The notes under the pieces: generated by a model
What the model saw: only the letters and a program-made list of their open reading frames with translations
Database searches by the model: none
Told to the model about the DNA's origin: nothing
Part shown: piece by piece, positions 1-9,189 of the stretch
Layout of the letters: every line of letters begins with the position of its first letter
Numbering within the stretch: position 1 is the stretch's first letter
Position numbers and translations under genes: made by a program
From: Myxococcaceae bacterium
GTDB lineage: Bacteria > Myxococcota > Myxococcia > Myxococcales > Myxococcaceae
Direction: 5' to 3'
Assembly: GCA_020247085.1 (NCBI GenBank)
Contig: JADCJJ010000350.1
Location: forward strand, 1 to 40,055
Length of the DNA stretch: 40,055 nucleotides

Positions 1-174
1 CCGAAGGGCGCGCAGCTGGTGCTGATGAGCGAGCAGCTGGTGGTGACGCCGACCGCCGGCTGGCTCGTGTTCGCGGTGCTCTTCATCACCGGCACCATCA
101 CGCTGATCTCGCTGATCCCCTCCTTCCTCGCGGCGCGGCTCAGGCCCGTCACCGCGATGTCTCACGTCGGGTGA
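1..174 (+). CDS. C-terminal fragment of an FtsX/LolC/MacB-type ABC transporter permease (5' truncated by window edge)
   Basis: Frame 1 is open from base 1 to TGA at 172-174: ...VVTPTAGWLVFAVLFITGTITLISLIPSFLAARLRPVTAMSHVG*. A terminal TM helix followed by 'ARLRPVTAM' is typical of FtsX-family permease C-termini. Confidence 0.75.
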   Translation, partial: PKGAQLVLMSEQLVVTPTAGWLVFAVLFITGTITLISLIPSFLAARLRPVTAMSHVG

Positions 175-947
175 ACGCCATGCGCCATGCCCTGCCCCTG
201 CTGCTCGTGCTGCTCGGCGCGCTCCCCGCGCGCGCGATGGAGAAGGCTGACCTCGTCAAGCTGCTCACCGAGATCGACGACCGCCAGCGCAACGGCGGCG
301 ACTACAAGGCCCTCATCTACCTGGAGCAGAAGGAGAAGGACAAAGCCGACGTCGTGCGCGAGGTGCTCGTCTACCGCCGCGACGCCGACGACAAGCTGAT
401 GTTGCTGTTCAGCAAGCCCAAGAGCGAAGAGGGCAAGGGCGTCTTGCGGCTCGACAAGAACCTGTGGACGTACGACCCCGGCACCGGGAAGTGGGACCGC
501 ACTACCGAGCGCGAGCGCATCGGCGGCACCAACACCAGGCGCGCCGACTTCGACGAGTCGCGGCTCGCCGAGGAGTTCGACCCCTCGTTCGTCGGCGAGG
601 AGAAGCTGGGCAAGTTCGAGACGGTGGTGATGGAGCTCAAGGTGCGGGAGGGCTTCGACGTCGCCTATCCGGTGCTCAAGCTGTGGGTCGACAAGGCGAA
701 CCACAACATCCTGAAGCGGCAGGAGTTCGCGCTGTCGGGCAAGCTCGCCCGCACCTCGTACTACCCGAAGTGGCAGAAGCTGTTCTCGGAGTCGAAGAAG
801 GCCGAGCTGTGGTTCCCAGGAGAGATCCGCATCTTCGACGAGATCGAGAAGTCGAATTCGACGCTGGTGCTTTTCAAGACCGTCGACCTGAACCCGCTCG
901 ACCAGAACATGTTTACCAAGGCCTGGCTCGAGTCGAAGAGCCGCTGA
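171..947 (+). CDS. LolA-like outer membrane lipoprotein-sorting protein, signal peptide present
   Basis: GTG start overlaps the upstream TGA (GTGA); alternative ATG at 180. N-terminal signal peptide MRHALPLLLVLLGALPARA. Body (LRLDKNLWTYDPGTGKWDRTTERERIGGTN..., LWVDKANHNILKRQEF) resembles the LolA-like outer membrane lipoprotein-sorting family. Confidence 0.8.
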   Translation: MNAMRHALPLLLVLLGALPARAMEKADLVKLLTEIDDRQRNGGDYKALIYLEQKEKDKADVVREVLVYRRDADDKLMLLFSKPKSEEGKGVLRLDKNLWTYDPGTGKWDRTTERERIGGTNTRRADFDESRLAEEFDPSFVGEEKLGKFETVVMELKVREGFDVAYPVLKLWVDKANHNILKRQEFALSGKLARTSYYPKWQKLFSESKKAELWFPGEIRIFDEIEKSNSTLVLFKTVDLNPLDQNMFTKAWLESKSR

Positions 948-972
948 CGCTGCGGCCTCGACCGACCCTGCC

Positions 973-2679
973 ATGCGCGCCATGCCCCAGCTCCAGTCGT
1001 CTCTTCCCGGGCGCCGCGGCGCGTGCCTCGCCATCGCCTGCGCGCTGGGCCTCTGGCCCGTCGTGGCGCTCTCGCAGGACCGCCCGTCGGAGGCTGACCT
1101 GTTCGCCGACGAGCCAGCCGCCTCGGCCGACGCCGGCCAGCGCGACGAGGGCGCCCTCTTCAGTGGCGGCGACGCGCCGCTGCAGCCGGGCCTGATGCCC
1201 GACGGCGGGGTCGATCGCGACGTCACCGAGTTGTCGGGCACGAGCCGCAGCAAGTTCGACACCGACGAGGTGAAGGCCGACCCACTGAAGATCGGCGCCA
1301 ACCTCAACATGTTCGGTCAGGTGCTGTTCCAGGAGGGCAAGTCGCTCTCGCAGGAGCCAGTGAGCCTGCCCATTCTCCTCGAGACGTACCTCGACGGCCG
1401 CCCCACCGAGCGGCTGCGCGCCTACGGGGTGGCGCGCGTGCAGTACGATCCGTCGCGGCTCGCCGGCACCGTGATGACGTCATCGGCGACGCCCACGATG
1501 GGCGACATGATGTCGATGGGGCTCGGCGCGCTCTCCCTCCCTGGCACGAGCGGCGTCGGCCTCACCACGGCGACGGCGCAGAACCCGACGGTGCTGCTCG
1601 ATCAGCTGTGGCTGCGCTTCGACATCGCGCGCACGGTGTACCTCACCGTCGGGCGCCAGAAGATTCGCTGGGGCACTGCCCGGGTCTGGTTCCCGACCGA
1701 CTACCTGAACTCACAGCCGAGAGACCCGTTCAACCCCTTCGACGTACGGCTCGGGGTCAACATGGTGAAGGTGCACGTCCCGGTCGAGAAGCTGGGGTGG
1801 AACTTCTACGGCTACGGCCTCTTCGACAACATCGCGACCGGCGCCAGCCAGCTCACCATCGGCGACCTCGGCGGCGCGGTGCGGGCCGAGTTCGTGGTCT
1901 GGCAGGCCGAGCTCGGCATCGGCGCCGTTTGGCAGCGCGGGCGCCGGCCCCGGTACGCCGTCGACCTGTCGCTCCCCATCGGTCCCGTCGACGTCTACGG
2001 CGAGGTGGCGCTGCGCGACGGGCGCGACTTCGTCATCACCCGTGCGCCGGCCGACACCACCTTCGACACCTTCATCTCGGCGGGCCAGCAGGCGGGGCTG
2101 CGCAACGCCTTCGGCGAGGACTTCGTCTCGGCCTACGCCGACGAGCTGGCGAAGTCGAACGTCACCATCGGCCGGGGCTCGGGCCTCATGGCGCAGGTGT
2201 CGGGCGGGCTGTCGTGGCAGTTCAATTACACCGACAAGAACTTCGGCATCCTCGCGGCAGAGTACTTCTACAACCCGGCCGGGTACGCCCACCCGGTCGA
2301 GTACCAGGCGAGCCTGTTCATCGCGCAGGGCGTCTACCGCCTCACGCCCGACCCCGTGCAGCAGATTCCCCTCTACGCCGGTCGGCACTCGCTGGCGCTC
2401 ATCGCGTCGGCGCCGGGGCTGCCCCAGCTGCCGTGGATCAGCGTCAACGCGACGAACCTGCTCAACCTCAACGACGTCTCGGGGCTGTTGCGGGTCGACG
2501 TCATCTTCCGCGTGCTGACGTACCTCAACGTGCAGGTGTTCGGCGCCGTGTTCTACGGCGAGAAGGGCGGCGAGCTGCGCTTCAGCCTGCCCTCGCAGCT
2601 CGAGCAGCAGCTCCCGGCAGGCACCACCATCGCCTCGCCGCTGGGCCAGGCCGGGCTGCTGCTGCGGCTCAGCATCTGA
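973..2679 (+). CDS. Predicted outer-membrane beta-barrel protein with signal peptide and acidic N-terminal linker
   Basis: 568 aa ORF 25 bp after the LolA-like gene; signal-like N-terminus, then alternating amphipathic strands (YLTVGRQKIRWGTARVWFPTDYLNSQPRDPFNPFD) and terminal strand GLLLRLSI. Confidence 0.65.
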   Translation: MRAMPQLQSSLPGRRGACLAIACALGLWPVVALSQDRPSEADLFADEPAASADAGQRDEGALFSGGDAPLQPGLMPDGGVDRDVTELSGTSRSKFDTDEVKADPLKIGANLNMFGQVLFQEGKSLSQEPVSLPILLETYLDGRPTERLRAYGVARVQYDPSRLAGTVMTSSATPTMGDMMSMGLGALSLPGTSGVGLTTATAQNPTVLLDQLWLRFDIARTVYLTVGRQKIRWGTARVWFPTDYLNSQPRDPFNPFDVRLGVNMVKVHVPVEKLGWNFYGYGLFDNIATGASQLTIGDLGGAVRAEFVVWQAELGIGAVWQRGRRPRYAVDLSLPIGPVDVYGEVALRDGRDFVITRAPADTTFDTFISAGQQAGLRNAFGEDFVSAYADELAKSNVTIGRGSGLMAQVSGGLSWQFNYTDKNFGILAAEYFYNPAGYAHPVEYQASLFIAQGVYRLTPDPVQQIPLYAGRHSLALIASAPGLPQLPWISVNATNLLNLNDVSGLLRVDVIFRVLTYLNVQVFGAVFYGEKGGELRFSLPSQLEQQLPAGTTIASPLGQAGLLLRLSI

Positions 2680-2721
2680 CCGAGAGGGCTCTTTCGGGGG
2701 CCGGCTCCAGGTCGCCGAGCG

Positions 2722-5034
2722 TCAGGCCAGCAGCCGCTCGAGCAGGGCCTCGCCGCTCTGCGCTGCCTCTTTAGCGTCGGCCAGGCGCGTGTGCCAGACA
2801 GGGCCCTCGCGCTCGAGGAGCGTACACAGCCGGCTCACCAGCGCCCGCGCCTGCTCCAGCGGCGTCTCGGGCAAGAGCACCGCGAAGACGCCGCCGCCGA
2901 GGTGGCCCACGACGTCGGGTGCGCGCAGCTCGCGCCGCACGATCGACGCCGCGGCGGCGACCTTCCCACCAGCCGGCGAGGACGGCCGCAGTACGCCCAC
3001 CGACAGCGCGCGCCCGTAGCGGCCGCTCCGCGAGAGCTCGGCGTCGAGGCGGTTCACCACGCCCAGGTGATCGAACAGCCCGGTCTCGGCGTCGACCCCG
3101 ATCGCCGCCACCGTCGTCGTGCGGCGCTTCACCGCGTCTCCGACCCGCGTCAGCAGCTGGCTCAGCGAGAACGGCTTGGTGAGGGTGTCGACGTGGCCGA
3201 GTTCGAGCGTGCGCAGCTTGTCGGAGAAGTCCGGGTTGCCCGAGATCAACAGCACCGGGATGTCGGCCGTGCCCGGCGTGCGCTGCAGCTCCCGCAGCGC
3301 CTCGAGGCCGTCGCGCCGGGGCATGAAGACGTCCATCACGATGACGTCGGGGTTGAGCACCTTCGCCCGGGCCACCGCCTCGTCTCCGTCCCTGACGTGC
3401 TCGACGCGGTAGTGCCCCGACAGGCCCATGGTGCACACCCGGGCGAAGACCGGGTCGTCTTCGGCGAGCAACACCAGCGGCGCGCCCGCCCGCGGCTCGG
3501 CCTTGCGCGCCGGCCGCCCCTGCCTGATGGGCAGCGTGAACGAGAATCGCGCGCCGCCCTCAGGCGGCGCCTCGGCCCAGATCTCTCCGCCGTGCCGCTC
3601 GACGTAGTCGCGGCAGATCGACAACCCCAGGCCGCTGGCGCGGTCGAAGGCCAGCAGCAGGGCCGCGGGGTCGGCGACGGCGCCGTCGTCGCGCACCTCG
3701 ACCAGGGCCACGTCGCCGTCGGGTTGCGGCTTGAGCCGCGCCTGCACCGTCACCTTCGTCACGCCCTTCGCGTGCTTCAGCGAGTTGGTGATGAGGTTCT
3801 GGAGCACCTGGCGAATCTTCTGTTCGTCCCCGACGACCTCGAGGCTCATCGGCGCCTCGGCGCGGAGGGTGACCTGGCCGGCCCGCGCGAGCACCTGTAG
3901 ATCGTTCACCGCCTCCTGGCACGTCTCGGCGACGTCCATCGCCTTCGAGAAGAGGACGATGCGGCCGTCTTCGGCGCGGTGGCCCTCGAGCAGCGACTCG
4001 ACCAGCTCGAGCATCTTGCGCCCCGAGCGCTGAATCGCCTGGGCCGAGGGCTTGAGCGACGGCGGGAGCGCGGCGTCGGTGAGCAGCAGGTGCGCGTGGC
4101 CGAGCTGGACGTTGAGGGGCGCCCGCAGGTCGTGGCTGAGGATCGCGAGGATCTCGTTCTTCCGCCGATCGACGGCCTTGAGCCGCGCGTTGGCCTCCTG
4201 CAGCTCCCTGAAGCGCTCGAGGTACGCAGACTCGAGCGAGGCGCGAACCCGGGCCTCGGCGCCCAAGGCCTGCGCCCGCTCGGCGGCGTTCGCCAGGGCG
4301 AGGCACACGGCGATGAGGAAGTCGCGCTCCTCCTGCTCGAGCGGGGCCTGCCGACGGAGCACCACCGCGGCGACGGCCGACCGCTCGTTCGGCACCGGGA
4401 AGACCCAGGTGCCGTCGCCGCCGGCGAGCTCGCGCGTCTCGAGCGCGCGGCGGAACGTCGGCGCCACCGCCAGATCGATGGGCGTGCGCCCCGCCTCGTC
4501 AACCAGGGCCGCGGCGCGAAGGGCGTCGCCCTCGACGAGCAGCACCCTGACCTGCTCGCACGACAGCGCGTCTCTGAGCCGAGGGGCCAGCTGCTGAGCC
4601 AGCGTCACGGGGGCGCTCCCGTCGGCCGTGGCCCGCGTCACGTCGAGGAGCAGCTCGAGCCGGCGCCGGACCAGTTCGTCACGGTCGGCCGCCCGCCGCG
4701 CGCGCAGGCCGGCGGTGAGCTGGTGCTCGAGCTCTTCGAGTGAGCGCGCCACGACGTCGACGTCGAGCCCATCGAGCGCACGGCCCGTCACCTTCGAGCC
4801 GTCGAAGACGACCGGAATGCCCCTGGCCGCGGGGCTCGTGCGCAGCGCCTTCAAGGCCTTCGGCGCGAGCCTCGCCGAGAGCGAGACGACGATGGCATCG
4901 GGACGGGCGCGCGCGATGGCGGCCGTGGCGCCGTGCGTCGTCGCCGAGGCCTCGCACGAAAGCCCCCTTGCCTCGAGGCGCGCGGCGAGCGCCGCGGTCC
5001 GCGTTCCGAGAATCACCACCCGCCCTCTCGACAC
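2722..5034 (-). CDS. Hybrid sensor histidine kinase: pseudo-receiver, GAF-like, HisKA, HATPase, receiver, degenerate GGDEF-like domain
   Basis: H-box NEILAILSHDLRAPLNVQLGHAHLLL; N-box DEQKIRQVLQNLITNSLKHA; G2 GLGLSI; receiver LVLLAEDDPVF...DVIVMDVFMPRRDGLEALREL; C-terminal GGDEF-like region with LGGGVFAVLLPE in place of GGDEF. Confidence 0.85.
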   Translation of the reverse strand: MSRGRVVILGTRTAALAARLEARGLSCEASATTHGATAAIARARPDAIVVSLSARLAPKALKALRTSPAARGIPVVFDGSKVTGRALDGLDVDVVARSLEELEHQLTAGLRARRAADRDELVRRRLELLLDVTRATADGSAPVTLAQQLAPRLRDALSCEQVRVLLVEGDALRAAALVDEAGRTPIDLAVAPTFRRALETRELAGGDGTWVFPVPNERSAVAAVVLRRQAPLEQEERDFLIAVCLALANAAERAQALGAEARVRASLESAYLERFRELQEANARLKAVDRRKNEILAILSHDLRAPLNVQLGHAHLLLTDAALPPSLKPSAQAIQRSGRKMLELVESLLEGHRAEDGRIVLFSKAMDVAETCQEAVNDLQVLARAGQVTLRAEAPMSLEVVGDEQKIRQVLQNLITNSLKHAKGVTKVTVQARLKPQPDGDVALVEVRDDGAVADPAALLLAFDRASGLGLSICRDYVERHGGEIWAEAPPEGGARFSFTLPIRQGRPARKAEPRAGAPLVLLAEDDPVFARVCTMGLSGHYRVEHVRDGDEAVARAKVLNPDVIVMDVFMPRRDGLEALRELQRTPGTADIPVLLISGNPDFSDKLRTLELGHVDTLTKPFSLSQLLTRVGDAVKRRTTTVAAIGVDAETGLFDHLGVVNRLDAELSRSGRYGRALSVGVLRPSSPAGGKVAAAASIVRRELRAPDVVGHLGGGVFAVLLPETPLEQARALVSRLCTLLEREGPVWHTRLADAKEAAQSGEALLERLLA

Positions 5035-5042
5035 GCTCGCAG

Positions 5043-5057
5043 TGTAACAGCGTCACA
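5043..5057. promoter_or_regulatory. Candidate operator: imperfect dyad TGTAAC-AGC-GTCACA in the divergent intergenic region
   Basis: TGTAACAGCGTCACA lies between the kinase start (5034) and the OmpA-family start (5095); the arms match at 5 of 6 positions. Confidence 0.3.
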
Positions 5058-5094
5058 TGTAGAGTCGCGACCGGCCGCTACCCACATCGGACAC

Positions 5095-7371
5095 ATGCAC
5101 CGCACACTCCTCTTCTTCGGACTCCTGCTGGCTTCCACCTCGTTGGCCCAGTCGGGAGATGAGTGGAGCAGCCCGTTCTCGCAACCGCCGCCGCAGCCCG
5201 GGCCCGCAAAGCCCGTGGCGCCTCCGGAGCCCGAGAAGCCGAAGCCGCCCCAGCCAGCGCCGGCTCCGGCCGCCACCCCGGCTCCGGCTGCCACCCCGGC
5301 TCCGGCTGCCACCCCGGCTCCGGCTGCCACCCCGGCTCCGGCTGCCACCCCGGCTCCGCCCGTGGCCCCCGCGCCCGCCGGGTCGAGCCGCCTGCGCGAC
5401 ACGGAGCCCGCGGGCGACGCCACGCGCACCCGGCCATTGGGCCGCTCCGCGCCCGGTGACGCCGGTGTCGCCGCTGACGACGGGTCGCTCCCCATCGTCT
5501 CGAAGAAGGAGACGTTCGAGGCAGGCACTGAGCCGCACAGCCCCTCGTCGTGGGGCACCTCGATCGACACACCCGGCAACGGGCGCGTCACGGTGGGCGC
5601 CGTCGGCATCGGCACCGCCTACGTCCCCAGCGCCCGCCTCGGCACCAAGGGGCTCGTCCGCGTCGGCTTCCTCGGGGAGTACCTGAGCATCAACGACTTC
5701 CCGGTTCGGAACGCGTCGAACATTCGCTCAGGCATCACGTTCGCCGCCAGCTTTCAGCCCTTCTCGTGGGGCGAGATCTTCGTCGGCTACTCCGCGGCCG
5801 CCAACACCAACAACCGCACCTCCCCGAACCTCATTCAAGCGCTCGGCGACCTCACCTTCGGCATCAAGGCGTCGCGGGAGTGGGTGAAGGGCCTTCACGC
5901 CGGCGTCGATCTGCGACTGCTCACCTTCTCGGGCGTCGGCAACCAGGGCATCGACCGCTTCGCCGTCGGCTTCCGGCCGTCGCTCCTCGTCGCGTACGAC
6001 GTGCGTGCGCTGGCGCGGAAGGTGCCCCTCATCCTCAACCTGGCGGTCGGCCTCACGCTCGACTCGACGGCCAACCTCGTCACCCAGCGGCTCAACGCCT
6101 CCGAGGAGTTCGCCCTCGGCATCAACCGCTTCAACCGCTTCAACCTCGGGGTGGCGATCGAGGTCCCGCTCCCCATCGTGGTGCCCTTCGTCGAGTACTC
6201 GCTCGCGGCGCCGCTCGGCGTGCCCAACGGGCTCCTCACCGGCCCCGACGGCGCCAGCGTGCCCGCCATCGCCGCCATGCCCCAGCAGCTCGGCCTCGGC
6301 CTCAAGGTGACCGCAATCAAGGACTTGACGCTGCTCACGGGGGTCAACGTCGGCCTCACGCGCAACGTCGGCCTCGGCGTGCCCGCCACCCCGCCCTGGA
6401 ACTTCTTCGTCGGCGCCAGCTTCGCCATCGACCCCTTTCAGCGCGGCGAGGCGAAGACCGTCGAGCTCGTCCGTGAGCGGAAGATCGAGCAGAAGGTCGA
6501 GACGCCGAAGGCGCGCGTCGAGGGCAAGGTCGTCGATCAGGCGACGAAGGCGCCGCTCGCCGGCGTCATCGTGCAGCCCGTCGGCCTGCTCCCGTCGGCC
6601 ACCGACGTTCAGGGCCAGTTCAAGACCCTCGAGCTCACCGAAGCGCGGGTGCGGCTCATCGCCTCGAAGGACGGCTACAAGAGCGCCGAGCAGGAGGTCG
6701 TGCTCGAGCCCGGCAAGACGGCACGGGTCGAGTTCTCGCTCGAAGAGGACGCAAAGAAGGGCGTCTTCGAGGTGGCCACCACCAGCCAGAAGAAGCCCAT
6801 CAAGGCGCAGGTGACCTTGACCGGCAACGGCACGGTGGCCGTCGTCGACACCGTCGAGGGCGCTCCCCGACCGTTCGAGGTCCCGGCCGGGACCTACACG
6901 GCGGCGGCGACCGCCGAAGGCTACCTGTCGCAGACGCGCGAGGTGCAGATCCCCGCGGGCGGCAAGATGCCACTGGCCTTCGACCTCGCGCCGGCGCCCA
7001 AGAAGGCGCTGGTGGTCTTCAAGGGCGACAAGATCGAGATCCTCCAGCAAGTGCACTTCGCCACAGGCAAGGCGACGATCCTCGCCGACTCGTTCAGCCT
7101 GTTGACCCAGGTCGTCGACGTCATCGTGAGAAACAACGTCAAGAAGGTCTCGGTCGAGGGCCACACGGACAACAAGGGCGTCAAGGCCGTCAACCAGAAG
7201 CTCTCCGAAGACCGGGCCCGCGCGGTGGTGGACTTCCTCGTCGAGCAGGGCGTCGACCCGAAGCGCCTCGATTCGGTCGGCTTCGGCGACGCCAAGCCCA
7301 TCGCGCCCAACCTGACGGCCCGCGGCCGCGAGCTCAACCGCCGGGTCGAGTTCATCATCATGGAGAAGTGA
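5095..7371 (+). CDS. OmpA-family protein with Pro/Ala stalk, beta-barrel-like region, carboxypeptidase-regulatory/PEGA-like domains and C-terminal OmpA peptidoglycan-binding domain
   Basis: ATG at 5095 starts signal peptide MHRTLLFFGLLLASTSLAQ; C-terminus VEGHTDNKGVKAVNQKLSEDRARAVVDFLVEQGVDPKRLDSVGFGDAKPIAPN...RRVEFIIMEK is a classic OmpA C-terminal domain. Confidence 0.9.
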   Translation: MHRTLLFFGLLLASTSLAQSGDEWSSPFSQPPPQPGPAKPVAPPEPEKPKPPQPAPAPAATPAPAATPAPAATPAPAATPAPAATPAPPVAPAPAGSSRLRDTEPAGDATRTRPLGRSAPGDAGVAADDGSLPIVSKKETFEAGTEPHSPSSWGTSIDTPGNGRVTVGAVGIGTAYVPSARLGTKGLVRVGFLGEYLSINDFPVRNASNIRSGITFAASFQPFSWGEIFVGYSAAANTNNRTSPNLIQALGDLTFGIKASREWVKGLHAGVDLRLLTFSGVGNQGIDRFAVGFRPSLLVAYDVRALARKVPLILNLAVGLTLDSTANLVTQRLNASEEFALGINRFNRFNLGVAIEVPLPIVVPFVEYSLAAPLGVPNGLLTGPDGASVPAIAAMPQQLGLGLKVTAIKDLTLLTGVNVGLTRNVGLGVPATPPWNFFVGASFAIDPFQRGEAKTVELVRERKIEQKVETPKARVEGKVVDQATKAPLAGVIVQPVGLLPSATDVQGQFKTLELTEARVRLIASKDGYKSAEQEVVLEPGKTARVEFSLEEDAKKGVFEVATTSQKKPIKAQVTLTGNGTVAVVDTVEGAPRPFEVPAGTYTAAATAEGYLSQTREVQIPAGGKMPLAFDLAPAPKKALVVFKGDKIEILQQVHFATGKATILADSFSLLTQVVDVIVRNNVKKVSVEGHTDNKGVKAVNQKLSEDRARAVVDFLVEQGVDPKRLDSVGFGDAKPIAPNLTARGRELNRRVEFIIMEK
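5260..5349 (+). repeat. In-frame 18-bp tandem repeat, about 5 copies, encoding (PAPAAT)n
   Basis: ccggctccggctgccacc repeated head to tail (first copy has ggccgcc). Confidence 0.9.
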
Positions 7372-9086
7372 TGCCAGGGCGCTCGAGGCGAGCGGCGTGG
7401 GCCACCGTCGTCATGCTGGCGCTCTGTGTCTCGTCGGTGGGGTGTACGCCCCCGCCGCCGACGACACCTCTTCCGCCCCCGGCGCCTCGCGCGTTCCTCG
7501 CGCTGCCGGGGAGCACGACCGTGATCGCCCCCACCATTCGCGGGCAAATCACCACGAGCGGCTGCCGCAAGGTGGGTGGGCTCGAGCTGCGTGAGAGCAA
7601 CAACTTCGTCAGGGCCATTCCCTACACCGGAGAGCCAACCAGCTTCGAGCTGACGCCCGGTGAGATGCAGTTCCAGGGCCTGTATAACGCGCGGGGCCTC
7701 GCGCTCCCCCTGACGCTCACCGCGAAGGTGACGTGCGAAGAGGTCGACACGTTCGCCGACGGCGGCTTCAGGGCCCGCGAAGGCACCTCGCAGCCGGTCA
7801 GCATCACCTTCCTGCCGGTGCAGAGCGTGCGGCCGGGGCCCGAGGGCTCGATGGCGCTGCCCGACAGCTTCGTCGCCGAGGGTGGCGTCGCAGGGCAGCC
7901 CACCACCTTCGTCGGCTGCGTCGGGACGTCGACCGGCACCGCCCTGCTGCGGGTGGACCAGAACGGCGCCGGGCGCGCCGTCAACATGGCGCTCAACCCG
8001 CCCTGCCGCTTCGGAACCGTGGTGACGGCGGCCAACCGAACCGTCGACGTGCGCTGGGTGTGGACCGCGGGCGTCGGCGCCGCCGCCGTCGACGGCCAGC
8101 TCAACGTGACGTCGACGGTGCTTGGGCCGATTCGGCGGCTCGCCGTGGCGCCCGACGGCGACGCCATCGCCTGGCTCGACGAGGAGTCTGGCGCGCGGAG
8201 CGAGGTCATCCGCATCGCGGCCCGGCCAGCGCCGATGGCCAACCCGATTCGGTGGACGACCTTCGGTCCCTTCTCGACGGGCTACCCCGGCATCATGAAC
8301 GCCGACCCCGTCATCTCGCAGGGGCGCGTGTACACCTCGTCGTGGCAGTACAACCAGGGCACCGCGGTGGGGCGCGTCGTGGTGCTGCAGTACGATTACG
8401 CCACTGGCATGGTGGCCAACAACCCGCCGCCGGCCGTCATCACCCAGCGCTTCGCCCAGCCGCTCAACCGACCCATCACCCCGGTGGGCCAGTTCAGCGT
8501 CGACGGCACCCGCCTCTACCTGCCGCTCCTCGCGGTCGACACGCAGGGACAGCTGTCGACCACCGTCGTCTCCTGCACCTCGGCCGTCGCCGGGTGCGAG
8601 ACCGGGAACGGGCGGCGCTGGTCGTCGCCGGCGCTGCTGGGTGAGCTCACCACCGTCTTGACCTTCTCGTCCGGCAACCTGCTGGCCCTGGTGGGGCCCT
8701 TCGCCACCTGGTTCTTCAACGAGGCAGACGGTGCCATCCTCAACCTGGCGAACCCGCAGGCGCCGCCGCAGCCGCTCCGCCCCAGCGGAAACCTCTACAC
8801 GCAGGGCGTCGTCGTCGGGAAGGCGACCGACTTCTACGTGCTCAACGCGCCGCTCCCGGCGACCGAGGGCCAGGCGACGTTCCCCACCGAGGTCGTCGCG
8901 CTCGACCACCCGCGCACCGGCGAGGTGTGGCGGCTGACCATCGAGGGCGGCACCTTCCCCGGAGACTCGCTGTACCTCGCCGTCGACGACAACGGGCAGG
9001 CCTGGCTCCGCGTCGGCATCGACCAGGTGCGGCCGCTGGGGCTCGCGACCTACCGGAACCAGCGCGGGGCGACGACGCCCCCCTGA
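7371..9086 (+). CDS. Hypothetical secreted lipoprotein
   Basis: ATGA overlap with the upstream OmpA-family gene; signal peptide and lipobox MPGRSRRAAWATVVMLALCVSSVGC; 571 aa with no recognised domain. Confidence 0.75.
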   Translation: MPGRSRRAAWATVVMLALCVSSVGCTPPPPTTPLPPPAPRAFLALPGSTTVIAPTIRGQITTSGCRKVGGLELRESNNFVRAIPYTGEPTSFELTPGEMQFQGLYNARGLALPLTLTAKVTCEEVDTFADGGFRAREGTSQPVSITFLPVQSVRPGPEGSMALPDSFVAEGGVAGQPTTFVGCVGTSTGTALLRVDQNGAGRAVNMALNPPCRFGTVVTAANRTVDVRWVWTAGVGAAAVDGQLNVTSTVLGPIRRLAVAPDGDAIAWLDEESGARSEVIRIAARPAPMANPIRWTTFGPFSTGYPGIMNADPVISQGRVYTSSWQYNQGTAVGRVVVLQYDYATGMVANNPPPAVITQRFAQPLNRPITPVGQFSVDGTRLYLPLLAVDTQGQLSTTVVSCTSAVAGCETGNGRRWSSPALLGELTTVLTFSSGNLLALVGPFATWFFNEADGAILNLANPQAPPQPLRPSGNLYTQGVVVGKATDFYVLNAPLPATEGQATFPTEVVALDHPRTGEVWRLTIEGGTFPGDSLYLAVDDNGQAWLRVGIDQVRPLGLATYRNQRGATTPP

Positions 9087-9189
9087 CGACCCCACGCGCA
9101 GGCCCCCCTCGAGCGCGCGCCCCTCAGCGACGCGCGCCGCGGCGGGGTGGCGTGCACCCGGGCGGCCCACGCGCGGCCCCAGGGAGCGC

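Noticed and set aside
162-1310. 382-aa minus-strand ORF opposite the LolA-like and barrel genes
   Set aside because: Antisense shadow ORF caused by high GC; composition is Leu/Glu/Arg-rich and it overlaps two well-supported plus-strand genes.
5260-5349. Short direct repeats as a possible CRISPR array
   Set aside because: Head-to-tail 18-bp units with no spacers, in frame within a CDS and encoding PAPAAT.
9087-9189. GC-rich segment between the convergent lipoprotein and tlyA genes as a terminator
   Set aside because: No clear stem-loop followed by a T-tract on either strand; cannot be supported by eye.
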